64,000 nt of DNA, taken from positions 1-64,000 of the forward strand of contig JAHJJX010000027.1 in assembly GCA_018822665.1 (NCBI GenBank). Reading direction: 5' to 3'. Position numbers and translations under genes: made by a program. The notes under the pieces are model-generated. The model was given only the letters and a program-made list of their open reading frames with translations. It had not been told where the DNA came from and made no database searches. Of the stretch, positions 1 to 9,486 are shown in pieces. The number at the start of each line of letters is the position of its first letter. Position 1 is the first letter of the stretch. Source of the stretch: a bacterium (lineage in GTDB: Bacteria > Campylobacterota > Campylobacteria > Campylobacterales > Sulfurimonadaceae).

Positions 1-795
1 ACCTGATGAGACTTTGATATCACCGGATGCAGCTTTTATCTCATCAGGCTTCGGTGCTTTAACAGTAGAAGCATCCGAGTCAGTCGGCACAAATAGAGAA
101 GCCGCCGCTAATGAGAGTCCGGTCGTTGTCAGTTTGTTGTCGCCTAATACACTAAAAGCATTCGATACCCTTTTTGAGATCCCCTCAAAGAAACCTGTCC
201 CTTTTTTAGCAGAATCAGCAGTTTCGGCTTGTACGTTTTTGCCGTTTTTGTTATAATCATTTATCTTTAAAAAAGAGGGGTTTTTCTTATGATGAACACT
301 ATTCTTACTCTTATTCTCGGGGCTGTAGTTGGACTTGCTATTATTGCTGTTGCCGGATTTCTTTGGGGATTGCTCGAAAGAATTGTTGGAAGAAGATTGT
401 GGCGTTGATTTTTCAAACCCTAACGCATCAGCCAATTTATTAAAAGTTGGCTTAACAATCCCATTATTCCATTCGGGACCAAACTTCCTAACCATTCCCT
501 CGGCCGTACCGACACCGGTTACTGTTGCCAAAATAGCGGATCCGGCATTTTCACCAAACATCTGAGACACATAACCTGTTAAACCGACACTCTCACTTCT
601 ACCCCGTTTCGTATTTTCACTTGAGTCTACATTAACAAGAGCCTGACCGCTTGTAACATCCCTGTCTTTTTTTACTTCGCTCTCAATGAAATCATCAGCC
701 GAATCAAACTTGCTTACAGTTTGGATATCCGAAGCTGTTTTAGCTCCGGCCATTGTGCCGGCAAGATCACCTGCGGACGAGGCAATGCCGCTCAT
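1..795 (-). CDS. Hypothetical protein, 3' end beyond the window
   Basis: An uninterrupted minus-strand reading frame of 265 codons starts at an ATG (793-795) and runs off the left edge, so only the N-terminal part is seen. The protein begins MSGIASSAGDLAG, has a Gly/Ala-rich stretch around residues 85-100, and then a very Asn/Ser/Lys-rich, probably disordered region at about residues 135-180. A weakly hydrophobic stretch lies near residues 225-240. I see no recognisable enzymatic motif. An in-frame stop lies just upstream of the ATG (853-855). The plus-strand frames over this interval are shorter and look like shadows. The composition and the broken genes beside it suggest an accessory or mobile-element protein, but the function is unknown. 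Confidence 0.55.
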   Translation of the reverse strand, partial: MSGIASSAGDLAGTMAGAKTASDIQTVSKFDSADDFIESEVKKDRDVTSGQALVNVDSSENTKRGRSESVGLTGYVSQMFGENAGSAILATVTGVGTAEGMVRKFGPEWNNGIVKPTFNKLADALGFEKSTPQSSSNNSFEQSPKKSGNSNNSKSNYSPENKSKNSVHHKKNPSFLKINDYNKNGKNVQAETADSAKKGTGFFEGISKRVSNAFSVLGDNKLTTTGLSLAAASLFVPTDSDASTVKAPKPDEIKAASGDIKVSSG

Positions 796-808
796 ATTGT
801 CAAAAGAC

Positions 809-949
809 AGTGAGTTTGATTTAGAGTTGGAAAAAGTTATCTCTCAGATTCTTCATTATGAGAATATTGTTATAGAAGTTGTAGGGTCTTGGATATGGTT
901 ACAGGGAGATACAAGAGCTATAAAAGAAGTTTGTTTAATACCCCTTTAG
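809..949 (+). pseudogene. Fragment of a plasmid/phage-type small domain protein
   Basis: In the plus frame from 809 the translation contains VGSWIWLQGDTRAIKE. This resembles a small domain of plasmid and phage proteins with a W-x-W-x-x-G-x-T pattern, normally followed by a 'LKxLGF.W' segment. Here the match breaks off after IKE and the frame ends in an unrelated short tail at 949. There is no plausible start or ribosome binding site of its own. I read it as the internal remnant of a mobile-element gene. The family match is from memory and is tentative. Confidence 0.35.
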
Positions 950-1111
950 AGAGCTTTTGTTTTTCGATATATAAAGCAGTAATTCACCGCTTTTTACAAG
1001 ATTTGAGATTTTATCATTAACATTACTTACTGATTTTTCAAGTAGTGCATAAAGCATTTCATGAGAAAATATGGACAATGGCAAAGCGTTTCTTAATTCT
1101 ATTGTTTTCAT
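935..1111 (-). pseudogene. Short winged-helix-like ORF, possible remnant of an AbiEi-type antitoxin
   Basis: A 58-codon minus-strand ORF begins MKTIELRNALPLSIFSHEML and contains a stretch like VNDKISNLVKSGEL, which looks like the recognition-helix and wing part of a small winged helix-turn-helix. Type IV antitoxins of the AbiEi kind have such an N-terminus followed by a 'KGxY' wing and a much longer C-terminal domain, which is absent here. No cognate toxin is visible nearby. It is either a small regulator or, more likely, a truncated antitoxin. Confidence 0.3.
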
Positions 1112-1597
1112 AGAGATTACTCTACCATAAAATCAATAATATTATATAGATAATCCAATAATTTTGGATTTGACAATACTAACTAATGATGTTTTATTTA
1201 CAAACTATGTAATGCTTTACATCAAAATACAACATCATTATGCAATAGGCTACATATTAGTTAAAGATTGCGGTATTCCAATTGCAAAACTGCATAACTT
1301 GCCAAACTGCAAAAGTATCTTTTGTTCAGTAAAAAGATGTTGATATTGCATAGCAAATCGATATTATTTCGATTTATGAAGATAGTACCAATAAAAAATG
1401 TTTGATCTTAAAAATATTAAATTTGAGGTAGTAAAATAATCTTAAATTAATCTAAAATATATACACGTGCCACACAAGAAATTGGCACCTATATTAGTTG
1501 TATTTCAAAATTATACAGAACTCTCTCTCTTTGATTTTGTTTTGAACCCACAATCTTTTAAATGACGCTTTTTTATTTCTCGACTTGTTCTATATTT
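1112..1597. other. AT-rich non-coding stretch
   Basis: No reading frame longer than a few dozen codons looks real here. It contains two short inverted repeats, one with arms 1355-1361 and 1369-1375 and one with arms 1467-1472 and 1483-1488, plus low-complexity A/T runs. No tRNA, repeat array or insertion sequence end could be identified. It may carry the terminator of the SHOCT gene's transcript. Confidence 0.5.
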
Positions 1598-2365
1598 TTA
1601 AAGTCTATTAAGCAATTCTATTTTTTTTGAATTATAATCATCATTCGTAAGCGCTCCGGCATCGCGTAACTTAGACAGCTTGTCTATCAGCTGTATGATT
1701 GCATCGGCTGATTCGTTTTTTATTATGTTCATTTCCGGCACTACGGGAGAAGGGATTGGATTTGAAAAATTATTTTGTGCAGGTTGTGCAAAATTTGTTT
1801 GCGGTGCAGGGGGGATATTTCCTGTTCCAGAAACAATAGGAAGAGTAGAAACTGAAATAGTTCCATACTGGCTGGAAAATGTCAGAGAAGTGTCTCCCCC
1901 TTGCTGTTGACTTACCCCGCCAATATTATTATCGAGTGTATCATAAACAGTTATTTGTCCGTTCATTTCAACAGCAAGCCTATGAGGGAAGATTGCATAA
2001 CGAATGTTGTTTTGAGAGCCACTGCTAAATGGACTGCCAAGGTCAGTTGGCCACCATTGGTTACTCCCTTTTGTCCCCGGTTTTGCAAGAGGAAAAATTT
2101 GGGTACTTGCCAATAAATTAGAAATCTCGGAACAAAGGTTATTTACTGTATTTTTAAGACCATAGTTAAACATATCCCCAACCATAGTCATGCCTCCTTG
2201 CATCCACTGACCAGAGCCGCCAAGTTCCGGGCAATTAAACTGAGCCATAGTGCCTCCGCCATTGCTAACAGCGACAATCATATGTATTACGGCATCCGCA
2301 CTTAAATTATATCTACTTGAGAGATCATTAACTATATTTTGGCCTGATGGTGTGAGTTGTTGCAT
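1598..2365 (-). CDS. SHOCT-domain protein
   Basis: A 255-residue soluble protein. The frame is open further upstream to 2632, but the ATG at 2365 is chosen because an AAGGA-type ribosome binding site precedes it and because similarity to the family (MQQLTPSGQNIVNDLSSRYN) begins there. The N-terminal half has the WMQGGMTMVGDMFN segment typical of this group. The middle is Pro/Asn-rich and low in complexity. The last ~35 residues form a SHOCT domain (ADAIIQLIDKLSKLRDAGALT), a short C-terminal helical domain of unknown but probably oligomerising or membrane-linked role. A possible -10 box (TATAAT on the minus strand) lies at 2507-2512. No biochemical function is known to me. Confidence 0.75.
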   Translation of the reverse strand: MQQLTPSGQNIVNDLSSRYNLSADAVIHMIVAVSNGGGTMAQFNCPELGGSGQWMQGGMTMVGDMFNYGLKNTVNNLCSEISNLLASTQIFPLAKPGTKGSNQWWPTDLGSPFSSGSQNNIRYAIFPHRLAVEMNGQITVYDTLDNNIGGVSQQQGGDTSLTFSSQYGTISVSTLPIVSGTGNIPPAPQTNFAQPAQNNFSNPIPSPVVPEMNIIKNESADAIIQLIDKLSKLRDAGALTNDDYNSKKIELLNRL

Positions 2366-2664
2366 ATTAATTCCTTTTTTGGAGACGAGTATTGTTGATT
2401 GAATACCGAGTTCTAGGGAGAACTTGTTAAATTTATCTGAGGCAAATAGAACAAAGCGCATACACTTGATATACAAACCAAATACGGCAATGTCTAATAC
2501 TTTCGAATTATAACATTTAATAGGTACAATGCAGATTTGGAATCCGCAAAGCTGTAAGTACGCAAGAAAAAATAAGATGTTTTCAACGTAAACTACGCTA
2601 AAGAATACTGAATGTAAAAATATGTTAAGCATAAAAAAAGATGCTATAAGTTATCCTTATAACT

Positions 2665-4173
2665 ATGAAAAATCAAATAGAAATCATCAAAAAACTATCG
2701 GCTGATATGAGTATGTTGTACGTTGAAGACAACTTGGGTCTTCGTGAAAATATGCATAAATTACTGGGTCGGGTAATAAGCAATGTTATAGTCGCTAAAG
2801 ACGGTGAAGACGGACTGAATCAATATATTAAACATAAACCGGATATTTTGATTACAGACATTGATATGCCGAAAATGAATGGTTTTGATATGATAAAAAA
2901 AATCAAAAAGATAGGCTCGGATTCCAAAATTATCGTTTTATCGGCACATGATGAAAAACAACATTTACATATAGCAATCAAACTAGGTGTCTTTCGCTAC
3001 TTGAGCAAGCCTGCAAAAATTCCAGAATTGATTCAAGCTATCTATGATTCGGTCTTATCGATTCATGAAGAGGAAAACCGTCGCCTTTTCCTCAATCAAA
3101 TGAAAAGTATTCTTAATTATCAAAACAATATAGTAGCAATGGTTTATGAAGGCAAATTTATTTTTGCAAACCATCGTTTTTTTGAATTTTTCGGTGTGGA
3201 GAGCTTAGAAAGTTTTTATCAAAAATACACCGATATTGACACATTGCTGCTTGAACATAAAGAATTTTTATTTTCCACTCCTTCAGCTTCCTGGCTCAAT
3301 ATCATTGAAGAAAATCCTGAAACTCTTTTTCATACAAAAATAAAAAATTATAAAGACGAAAATCGCCATCTTATTTTAAAATCAAGAATAGTACCGGAAA
3401 AAAACAATCATACGATTTTTTCTTTTGATGACATCACCGAACTCAATCTCATGCCTTTTTTCGATAGTGAATCCAATTTAAATGATGCAGCACTCCAAGA
3501 TAAAAAATCCATTATAACTTTTATGAAAATTGTTCAAAGCAACTCTGCAAATGTAAAAATCCACAATTTTTATAAAGGGCTTACCATTGTAAATCCTGCA
3601 ACAATAGCCGGAATAAGCGATGATGAAATCATCCTCAAAACAGTCAATGCTCAATTAAAAATTGTAGCGTTAGCAAACTTCATGACCATAAGCTCTGAAA
3701 TATTTCCGCGCAATATAATATGTAAATCTATCAAAGCAACAAATCCTGACAATCAGACTATCGTTATTCATGATATGAGTTATACCTCACGAAGTGCAAC
3801 AGACAGAAAATATACTCGCTTAGAACCTGAGGATACGCATAGCTTCATACTTTTTTATAAAAATATGGAATTTAGCAGTTACATAAAAATAGTGGATATT
3901 TCAGAAGTATCTGTAAAAATAAAAATGAGTGCGCTTCCTGCGGGAATTGCGATAGAAGATAAAGTTAAAATTTCTGTCAATATAGATTATGGTGATAAAC
4001 ATCTTAAGTTTATTACATCGGCTGTTCTTTACAGGATAGAACAATATCCCGAAAGTTATAATGTTGTAATGTTGTTTGAACTTGATAAAAATCATACAGA
4101 TACAGTGAGAGCCTATCTATCTTTTCGACAAATGGCGCTTATCCGAGAATTTAAAAAAATTGATATTTATTAA
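2665..4173 (+). CDS. Response regulator with PilZ-like output domain
   Basis: A 502-residue cytoplasmic protein. Residues ~15-130 are a receiver domain with the phosphorylatable aspartate in LITDIDMPKMNG and the conserved lysine in YLSKPAK. A PAS-like segment follows at ~150-265. The C-terminal ~140 residues look like a PilZ domain (RKYTRLEPE, then DISEVSVKI), the c-di-GMP-binding fold. The glycine usual in the second motif is not present, so ligand binding is uncertain. It opens a co-directional cassette with two sensor kinases and a GGDEF-EAL regulator, so it probably links phosphorelay input to c-di-GMP-controlled behaviour. A short inverted repeat overlaps the region just before the start (around 2649-2665) and no clear Shine-Dalgarno is visible. 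Confidence 0.8.
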   Translation: MKNQIEIIKKLSADMSMLYVEDNLGLRENMHKLLGRVISNVIVAKDGEDGLNQYIKHKPDILITDIDMPKMNGFDMIKKIKKIGSDSKIIVLSAHDEKQHLHIAIKLGVFRYLSKPAKIPELIQAIYDSVLSIHEEENRRLFLNQMKSILNYQNNIVAMVYEGKFIFANHRFFEFFGVESLESFYQKYTDIDTLLLEHKEFLFSTPSASWLNIIEENPETLFHTKIKNYKDENRHLILKSRIVPEKNNHTIFSFDDITELNLMPFFDSESNLNDAALQDKKSIITFMKIVQSNSANVKIHNFYKGLTIVNPATIAGISDDEIILKTVNAQLKIVALANFMTISSEIFPRNIICKSIKATNPDNQTIVIHDMSYTSRSATDRKYTRLEPEDTHSFILFYKNMEFSSYIKIVDISEVSVKIKMSALPAGIAIEDKVKISVNIDYGDKHLKFITSAVLYRIEQYPESYNVVMLFELDKNHTDTVRAYLSFRQMALIREFKKIDIY

Positions 4174-4200
4174 TTTACTGTTTAATAATGGAGACAATGC

Positions 4201-6186
4201 TTGACAATACATTCACTTTCGGTTGCCGTAAAACTTGGATTTGCATTTGCTCTTATCACTCTTATAACAGTCGGTGTGGGAGTTTTTTCCATCATTGAAT
4301 TTAAAAAAGAAACGAAACTCACAGAAAAAATGCACTATTACCCTTATAGTGTCAGCAATGCAATCAAAAGTATACATATAGATATTTTGAGCATTCATTT
4401 GCTTATGCATTCCATGATGGAAGATTATACAAAAGATAATCTTGATGATGTATCCAAAAAAATTAAAGAACACGATATCAGTATCAGTAAAAATTTTGAA
4501 ATCATTTTTGAGAGACATATAGGTTCACGAGATGATGTCAAAAAGGCCTTTGATATATATTTCAGCTCCTATAAACAACGGATGGAACTTATCGAGATTA
4601 TTAAAACTAACGATATGTCAAAGGCTGAAAATTTCATGCGTATCAATGGAAGCCAGTGCGTTCAGGATATGCAGGAGAAAATCAGCTTCTTAAACGAAAT
4701 TGCAGACAATAAAGCCAATGAGCTTTTTAATAAAGCCAAAAAACAAGAAGAAAATGCCATTTTATTTTTAACAGTCATAATTTTTTCTTTTGTTATCTTA
4801 AGTTTAATAATTGCTGTGATGACTATACGGGGCATCGTTACACCACTGCAAAACCTCATTGAAACCACAAAACAGATAAACAGCGGTGAACTTAGTATGT
4901 ATGACAATGAAGTGATTCCTAATCTTGCCAAGAGGGAAGATGAAATTGGTCTCTTGTTTAATTCTTTTCACACACTCATGACGTATCTGCTGCTTCCATA
5001 TAAAGATATTATAAAAAGCAACCGACCTCTGGTAGAAAAAACAGATGAATTAAGAAGGCTTCTCAACTCTTTTGATAAGTACATTATTGCTTCAAAAACA
5101 GATATCAATGGGAAAATCATTTATGTAAGTAAAGCTTATGAAAATATTTCCGGTTACTCAAGAGAGGAGCTTATAGGTCACACACAAAACATTACAAGAC
5201 ACCCCGATATGCCAAAAGAAACGTTCAGAAATTTATGGCAAACAATTAAAAGCGGAAAAACTTGGAGCGGAAACATAAAAAACAAAACAAAAGACGGCGG
5301 GTATTTTTGGATAAATGTCATTGTTTCGCCCGATGTGGACAGCAAGGGTGAAATTGTGGGCTACAATGCTATCAGTGAAAATGTAACAGCGGCCGTAGCC
5401 TACAAAGAACTGTCTCAAACCCTTGAAAATCGTGTAGAAGAAGAGATAAAAAAGAATAACGAAAAAACAACCTACATGCTCCAACAGTCCCGCCTTGCGC
5501 AAATGGGAGAGATGATTAGCATGATAGCACATCAGTGGCGACAGCCTCTGGCTTCCATATCTGCTATTTCTGCAACACTTACACTGGACCTTATGATGAA
5601 AAACTTTAATGAAAAGTTTTTTAAAGAGCGATTAAAATCAATAAGTGAACTTTCACAGTATCTCTCGCAAACTATAGATGATTTTAGAAGTTTTTTCAAA
5701 GAAGATAAAAAAAAGGAATCTTCTTCAATTCAAAAAATAGTCGATGGATGTATGCAAGTTATGGGCTCCGCACTTAAAAGTAAAAATATCCATGTTATCA
5801 TGAAAATCGAAGATGATATTATCATTCATAGTTATCTCAATGAAATTAAACAAGTAATATTAAATATATGTAAAAATGCCGAAGATGCCCTCATGGAAGC
5901 GAACACAGAAGAAGCAACAATATGGGTAAGTGGGTATACAGAAGGCTTCAATGCTTGCATAAGCATTGAAGATAATGCGGGGGGCGTAAACCTTGCATAT
6001 ATTGACAAAATTTTTGACCCCTATTTTAGTACGAAAAAAAATAAAGACGGAACAGGGCTAGGGCTTTATATGTCAAAAACAATCATTGAGGAACATTGTC
6101 AAGGGAAATTAATACTGCACAACACAAAGCAAGGTGCATGTTTTACGATTAAACTACCCCTTGAATATGAAAAAGAGATAGGATGA
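4201..6186 (+). CDS. Membrane sensor histidine kinase (HAMP-PAS-HisKA-HATPase)
   Basis: A 661-residue kinase with a TTG start. GGAGA at 4190-4194 gives good spacing, and no in-frame ATG fits. Transmembrane helix 1 is at ~7-30, a periplasmic four-helix-like sensor at ~31-180, helix 2 at ~184-208, HAMP at ~209-265 and PAS at ~290-400. The H-box IAHQWRQPL, typical of Campylobacterota kinases, puts the phospho-accepting histidine near residue 443. The N box (NICKNAEDAL, ~556) and G boxes (DNAGGVN and DGTGLGLY) are intact, so the kinase should be active. The stop overlaps the next kinase gene by 4 bp. The ligand is unknown. Confidence 0.88.
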   Translation: MTIHSLSVAVKLGFAFALITLITVGVGVFSIIEFKKETKLTEKMHYYPYSVSNAIKSIHIDILSIHLLMHSMMEDYTKDNLDDVSKKIKEHDISISKNFEIIFERHIGSRDDVKKAFDIYFSSYKQRMELIEIIKTNDMSKAENFMRINGSQCVQDMQEKISFLNEIADNKANELFNKAKKQEENAILFLTVIIFSFVILSLIIAVMTIRGIVTPLQNLIETTKQINSGELSMYDNEVIPNLAKREDEIGLLFNSFHTLMTYLLLPYKDIIKSNRPLVEKTDELRRLLNSFDKYIIASKTDINGKIIYVSKAYENISGYSREELIGHTQNITRHPDMPKETFRNLWQTIKSGKTWSGNIKNKTKDGGYFWINVIVSPDVDSKGEIVGYNAISENVTAAVAYKELSQTLENRVEEEIKKNNEKTTYMLQQSRLAQMGEMISMIAHQWRQPLASISAISATLTLDLMMKNFNEKFFKERLKSISELSQYLSQTIDDFRSFFKEDKKKESSSIQKIVDGCMQVMGSALKSKNIHVIMKIEDDIIIHSYLNEIKQVILNICKNAEDALMEANTEEATIWVSGYTEGFNACISIEDNAGGVNLAYIDKIFDPYFSTKKNKDGTGLGLYMSKTIIEEHCQGKLILHNTKQGACFTIKLPLEYEKEIG

Positions 6187-7751
6187 ATGAAAAAAAATTT
6201 GCTCTCAATGCAAAAGAAACTATACTCATTGTTGATGATTCACTCCACCATAGAACCCTTATAACCAACCTTCTTGAGCATCATAAGTTTAATGTAGTTG
6301 AAGCAGCCGATGCCGCCGAAACATTAGAGCTCATACAGTCAAATCAAAACATAAAACTTATCATCGCGGATTATGAATTGCAAAATATGAACGCTTTAGA
6401 ACTTATCAAAAGTGTTCGAAAAAAATTTAAAATGAATGAACTGCCCATAGTGGTCATCTCTTCGCAAAATACCAAGGCTACAGTTGTCAACTGTCTAAAA
6501 AATGGAGCAAATGATTATTTGCATAAACCTTTTAGCCATGAAGAATTTTACAGCCGCATCTATCTCACACTCTCCCATAAAGAAAATCTAGATTTAATTG
6601 CAGAAAAAAAAGAAACTTATGAAACACTTTTTTATAAATCTTCCAATGCAATATTGTTACTTGAGAATGGTATTTTTACAGATTGCAATGATGCTGCCGT
6701 TGCACTCAATAAACTCAAGTCAAAAAATGACATTATCGGCAAGTCTCCCTATGATTTTTCGCCAAAACTTCAACCTGACGGGGAAGAGTCTGTCGTAAAA
6801 AGAGAAAAATTTGTTTTTCAAAATATTACAAAATTTGAATGGCAATATTTTCGAGCAGATGGCATACCTATATGGGTGGATGTATTACGCACTCCTTTAA
6901 TTATTAACGGGCGGGAAGTGACTCATATTGTTTTAAATGACATTACGGCTACGAAAAAACTGGAATTTGAACTCGAAGCGCTTAACAAATCGCTTGAAAG
7001 TCGGGTTGCGCGAGAAATTCAAAAAAATTTAGACCAAACTTCACACATGCTGCAACAATCTAGACTAGCACTCATGGGTGAAATGATTAGCATGATAGCG
7101 CACCAGTGGAGACAGCCGCTCGCATCCATCGCCGCAATCTCGAGTACTCTCACGCTAGACGTGATAATGGATGAATACAACAGCGAATTTTTCCGGGAGA
7201 AATTGGAATCCATCAATGAACTCTCTCAGCATTTATCTTCGACTATTGATGATTTTAGATGTTTTTTCAAAGACAACAAAGAGCCTCAAGAAGTGACTTT
7301 AAAAGAGATAGTCGAGGGGAGCCTTCATGTTATAGGTTCTAGTCTTAAAACAAAATCAATTGCTGTTGAAGTTCAATTTGTCAATGATTTGAAATTTTTT
7401 ACCTATGCCAACGAACTCAAACAAGTAGTTTTAAATATTTTAAAAAATGCAGAAGATGCGTTGCTGGAAAAAAATCCTTCAACGATGAAAATTACGATTA
7501 CCGGATATACCGAAAACACTTATGCTTGTCTCAACATAGAAGATAATGCAGGTGGCGTGAATGCCGAACATATTGATAAAATTTTTGACCCCTATTTTAG
7601 TACGAAAAAAAATAAAGACGGAACAGGTTTGGGACTGTATATGTCAAAAACGATTATTCATGAGCATTGCGTGGGAAAATTAGAAATAGCAAATACAAAA
7701 GATGGGGCAGTTTTTACAATTAAGCTTCCGCTCAAAATGAAGGATAAATAA
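6183..7751 (+). CDS. Soluble receiver-PAS-histidine kinase
   Basis: A 522-residue protein with no membrane segment. An N-terminal receiver domain (~1-125, aspartate in LIIADYEL) is followed by PAS (~135-255), then a HisKA-like region with the same HQWRQPL H-box (histidine ~306) and an intact HATPase with DNAGGVN and DGTGLGLY. The kinase core is very close to that of the preceding gene, including a 50-bp block identical in DNA (6007-6056 and 7578-7627). This points to tandem duplication or recent gene conversion. It starts inside the upstream gene's stop (ATGA overlap), and the next gene starts 1 bp after its own stop, so the three are surely co-transcribed. It may take phosphate from, or form a relay with, the membrane kinase. 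Confidence 0.87.
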   Translation: MNEKKFALNAKETILIVDDSLHHRTLITNLLEHHKFNVVEAADAAETLELIQSNQNIKLIIADYELQNMNALELIKSVRKKFKMNELPIVVISSQNTKATVVNCLKNGANDYLHKPFSHEEFYSRIYLTLSHKENLDLIAEKKETYETLFYKSSNAILLLENGIFTDCNDAAVALNKLKSKNDIIGKSPYDFSPKLQPDGEESVVKREKFVFQNITKFEWQYFRADGIPIWVDVLRTPLIINGREVTHIVLNDITATKKLEFELEALNKSLESRVAREIQKNLDQTSHMLQQSRLALMGEMISMIAHQWRQPLASIAAISSTLTLDVIMDEYNSEFFREKLESINELSQHLSSTIDDFRCFFKDNKEPQEVTLKEIVEGSLHVIGSSLKTKSIAVEVQFVNDLKFFTYANELKQVVLNILKNAEDALLEKNPSTMKITITGYTENTYACLNIEDNAGGVNAEHIDKIFDPYFSTKKNKDGTGLGLYMSKTIIHEHCVGKLEIANTKDGAVFTIKLPLKMKDK

Positions 7752-7752
7752 T

Positions 7753-9486
7753 ATGAACAGTTCAATACAGCAGTGTTTGGTGTATTCCAAAGAACTCAAA
7801 GTATTATATGTTGAAGATAATGCCGATGCAAGAATGTTTACATTGGAAATGCTTAAGCGTTTTTTCAATCATATCACTGTTGCAAAAGACGGTGAGGAAG
7901 GCTTGGAATGTTTTAAAAAAGACACCTTTGACGTAGTTTTAACAGACATCCACATGCCAAAACTCAATGGACTTAAAATGGCAGAGAAGATGAAAAGAAT
8001 CAGCAATTCCATTATAATTCTCGTCTTGTCTGCACACAATGAATCTGAGTTCTTTATCTCAAGCATAAAAATCGGCATCGACGGTTACTTGCTCAAACCG
8101 CTTGAAATACATCAGTTCGTAGATGTGATGAAAAAGGCTATTGAAAAAATCTACTTACAAAATGAAATCAAAAATTATCAAGCAGAATTGGAATCTGCCA
8201 ACCGCACTCTTGAAAAAAAGGTAAAAGAGCGAACATCAGAACTTGAGTACAGGCTCTATCATGATCATTTAACGGACTTAGGCAATCATGAGGCAATGGT
8301 GCGTGAGATAAGCAGTACCCGGTGTAATATATTATTTTTAATAGATATTGACGGATTTCAAAAATTTAATGATATTTATGGGTTGCATGCCGGAAATACA
8401 ATTTTAAAAAAATTTGCTGTTTTTTTAAATGCATTTAATAATGGAAAAAAATATTCGATGTTCCGTGTTTACGGAGATGGATTTGTCCTTTACAGTGCAG
8501 AAAATAATGTTTTACAAACAAGCTTTGAGGAAGAAAAACAAAGACTTCTCACATATTTGGAATCCGTTAAAATTTATCTTACAGAAATTGATGAAGCGGT
8601 AGATATTGATGTTACTATCGGGGTTTGCATTGAGAAAGAAAATCCGTTTATTAAAGCCGACATGGCACTCAAATATGCAAAAAAACAGAATAAAAGACTC
8701 ATATTATACACAGAAGAGATTGACAGTGCTAAACAGTTTTTAGAAGATATGTATTGGAAAGCAGAGATAAAAACAGCTATACAAAATGACAATATTATCC
8801 CTGTATTTCAGGCTATCGTTGATAAAAATGCAAAAATAGTGAAATATGAAACACTTATGCGACTTGTGCAATATGAGAATTCAAACGAAAAGTATATTTC
8901 ACCTGTTTTATTTCTTGAAGCGGCTGTAAAAACACAGCAATACGATAAACTGACAAGAATTATTGTAAAAAAATGCTTTGAAAAAATGAAAGATTATTCG
9001 ATTGATTTTTCTATTAATTTATCATTGGAAGATTTTTCAGATTCAGCACGGGTTCAATTTTTACATGATGAAATACTTAGATACAAGGTTGGAAAAAGAC
9101 TTATAATGGAAATCTTGGAGAGTGAAGTAATAAAAGACTATGAGGTAGTTATCGGTGTGCTTGAAGGGTTTAGAAAGCTTGGAGTGCGCATAGCCATAGA
9201 TGATTTTGGTTCGGGATTTTCAAACTTTGAGCATATTTTAAAGCTGAATCCCGACTATATCAAAATTGACGGCTCCCTTATAAAAAATATTTTAGAAGAT
9301 GAAAAATCTTTTACGCTGGTGAGGGCAATCTCTGAGTTTTCCAAAGAGCTTGGGATAAAAGTTATTGCTGAATTTGTAAGTTCAAAAGAAATTTTTGAAA
9401 CATTAAGTGCTATTTCTATCGATCAGTATCAAGGGTATTATTTTTCAATACCCTCCAAAGATTTAGCCACACAAAGGAACAACTAA
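7753..9486 (+). CDS. Receiver-GGDEF-EAL protein with degenerate cyclase site
   Basis: A 577-residue response regulator. The receiver domain covers ~1-125 (aspartate in LTDIHMPKLNG), followed by a coiled-coil linker (~135-165). In the GGDEF domain (~165-310) the signature is RVYGDGF instead of R-x-GGDEF, so cyclase activity is unlikely. The EAL domain (~325-575) reads ETL in place of EAL but keeps the metal-binding glutamate and the IDDFGSG and DYIKIDG motifs. It is therefore more likely a c-di-GMP phosphodiesterase or sensor than a cyclase. It lies directly after the two kinases and is the obvious output of that phosphorelay. Confidence 0.85.
   Translation: MNSSIQQCLVYSKELKVLYVEDNADARMFTLEMLKRFFNHITVAKDGEEGLECFKKDTFDVVLTDIHMPKLNGLKMAEKMKRISNSIIILVLSAHNESEFFISSIKIGIDGYLLKPLEIHQFVDVMKKAIEKIYLQNEIKNYQAELESANRTLEKKVKERTSELEYRLYHDHLTDLGNHEAMVREISSTRCNILFLIDIDGFQKFNDIYGLHAGNTILKKFAVFLNAFNNGKKYSMFRVYGDGFVLYSAENNVLQTSFEEEKQRLLTYLESVKIYLTEIDEAVDIDVTIGVCIEKENPFIKADMALKYAKKQNKRLILYTEEIDSAKQFLEDMYWKAEIKTAIQNDNIIPVFQAIVDKNAKIVKYETLMRLVQYENSNEKYISPVLFLEAAVKTQQYDKLTRIIVKKCFEKMKDYSIDFSINLSLEDFSDSARVQFLHDEILRYKVGKRLIMEILESEVIKDYEVVIGVLEGFRKLGVRIAIDDFGSGFSNFEHILKLNPDYIKIDGSLIKNILEDEKSFTLVRAISEFSKELGIKVIAEFVSSKEIFETLSAISIDQYQGYYFSIPSKDLATQRNN
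7950..7958 (+). repeat. Copy of the CCACATGCC motif
   Basis: Exact 9-mer preceded by one T, inside the receiver domain of the GGDEF-EAL gene and read as H-M-P of the phosphorylation-site motif. This copy may be explained by protein constraint alone. Confidence 0.6.

Noticed and set aside
14-949. Three plus-strand ORFs (14-256, 329-565, 686-949) as genes
   Set aside because: The first two lie wholly opposite a longer open minus-strand frame (1-795) and look like its shadows. Only the end of the third (809-949) carries a recognisable fragment.
2366-2632. N-terminal extension of the SHOCT protein
   Set aside because: The extension has no ribosome site, unlike the internal ATG at 2365, and reads like non-coding sequence (many Cys, Ile, Phe).
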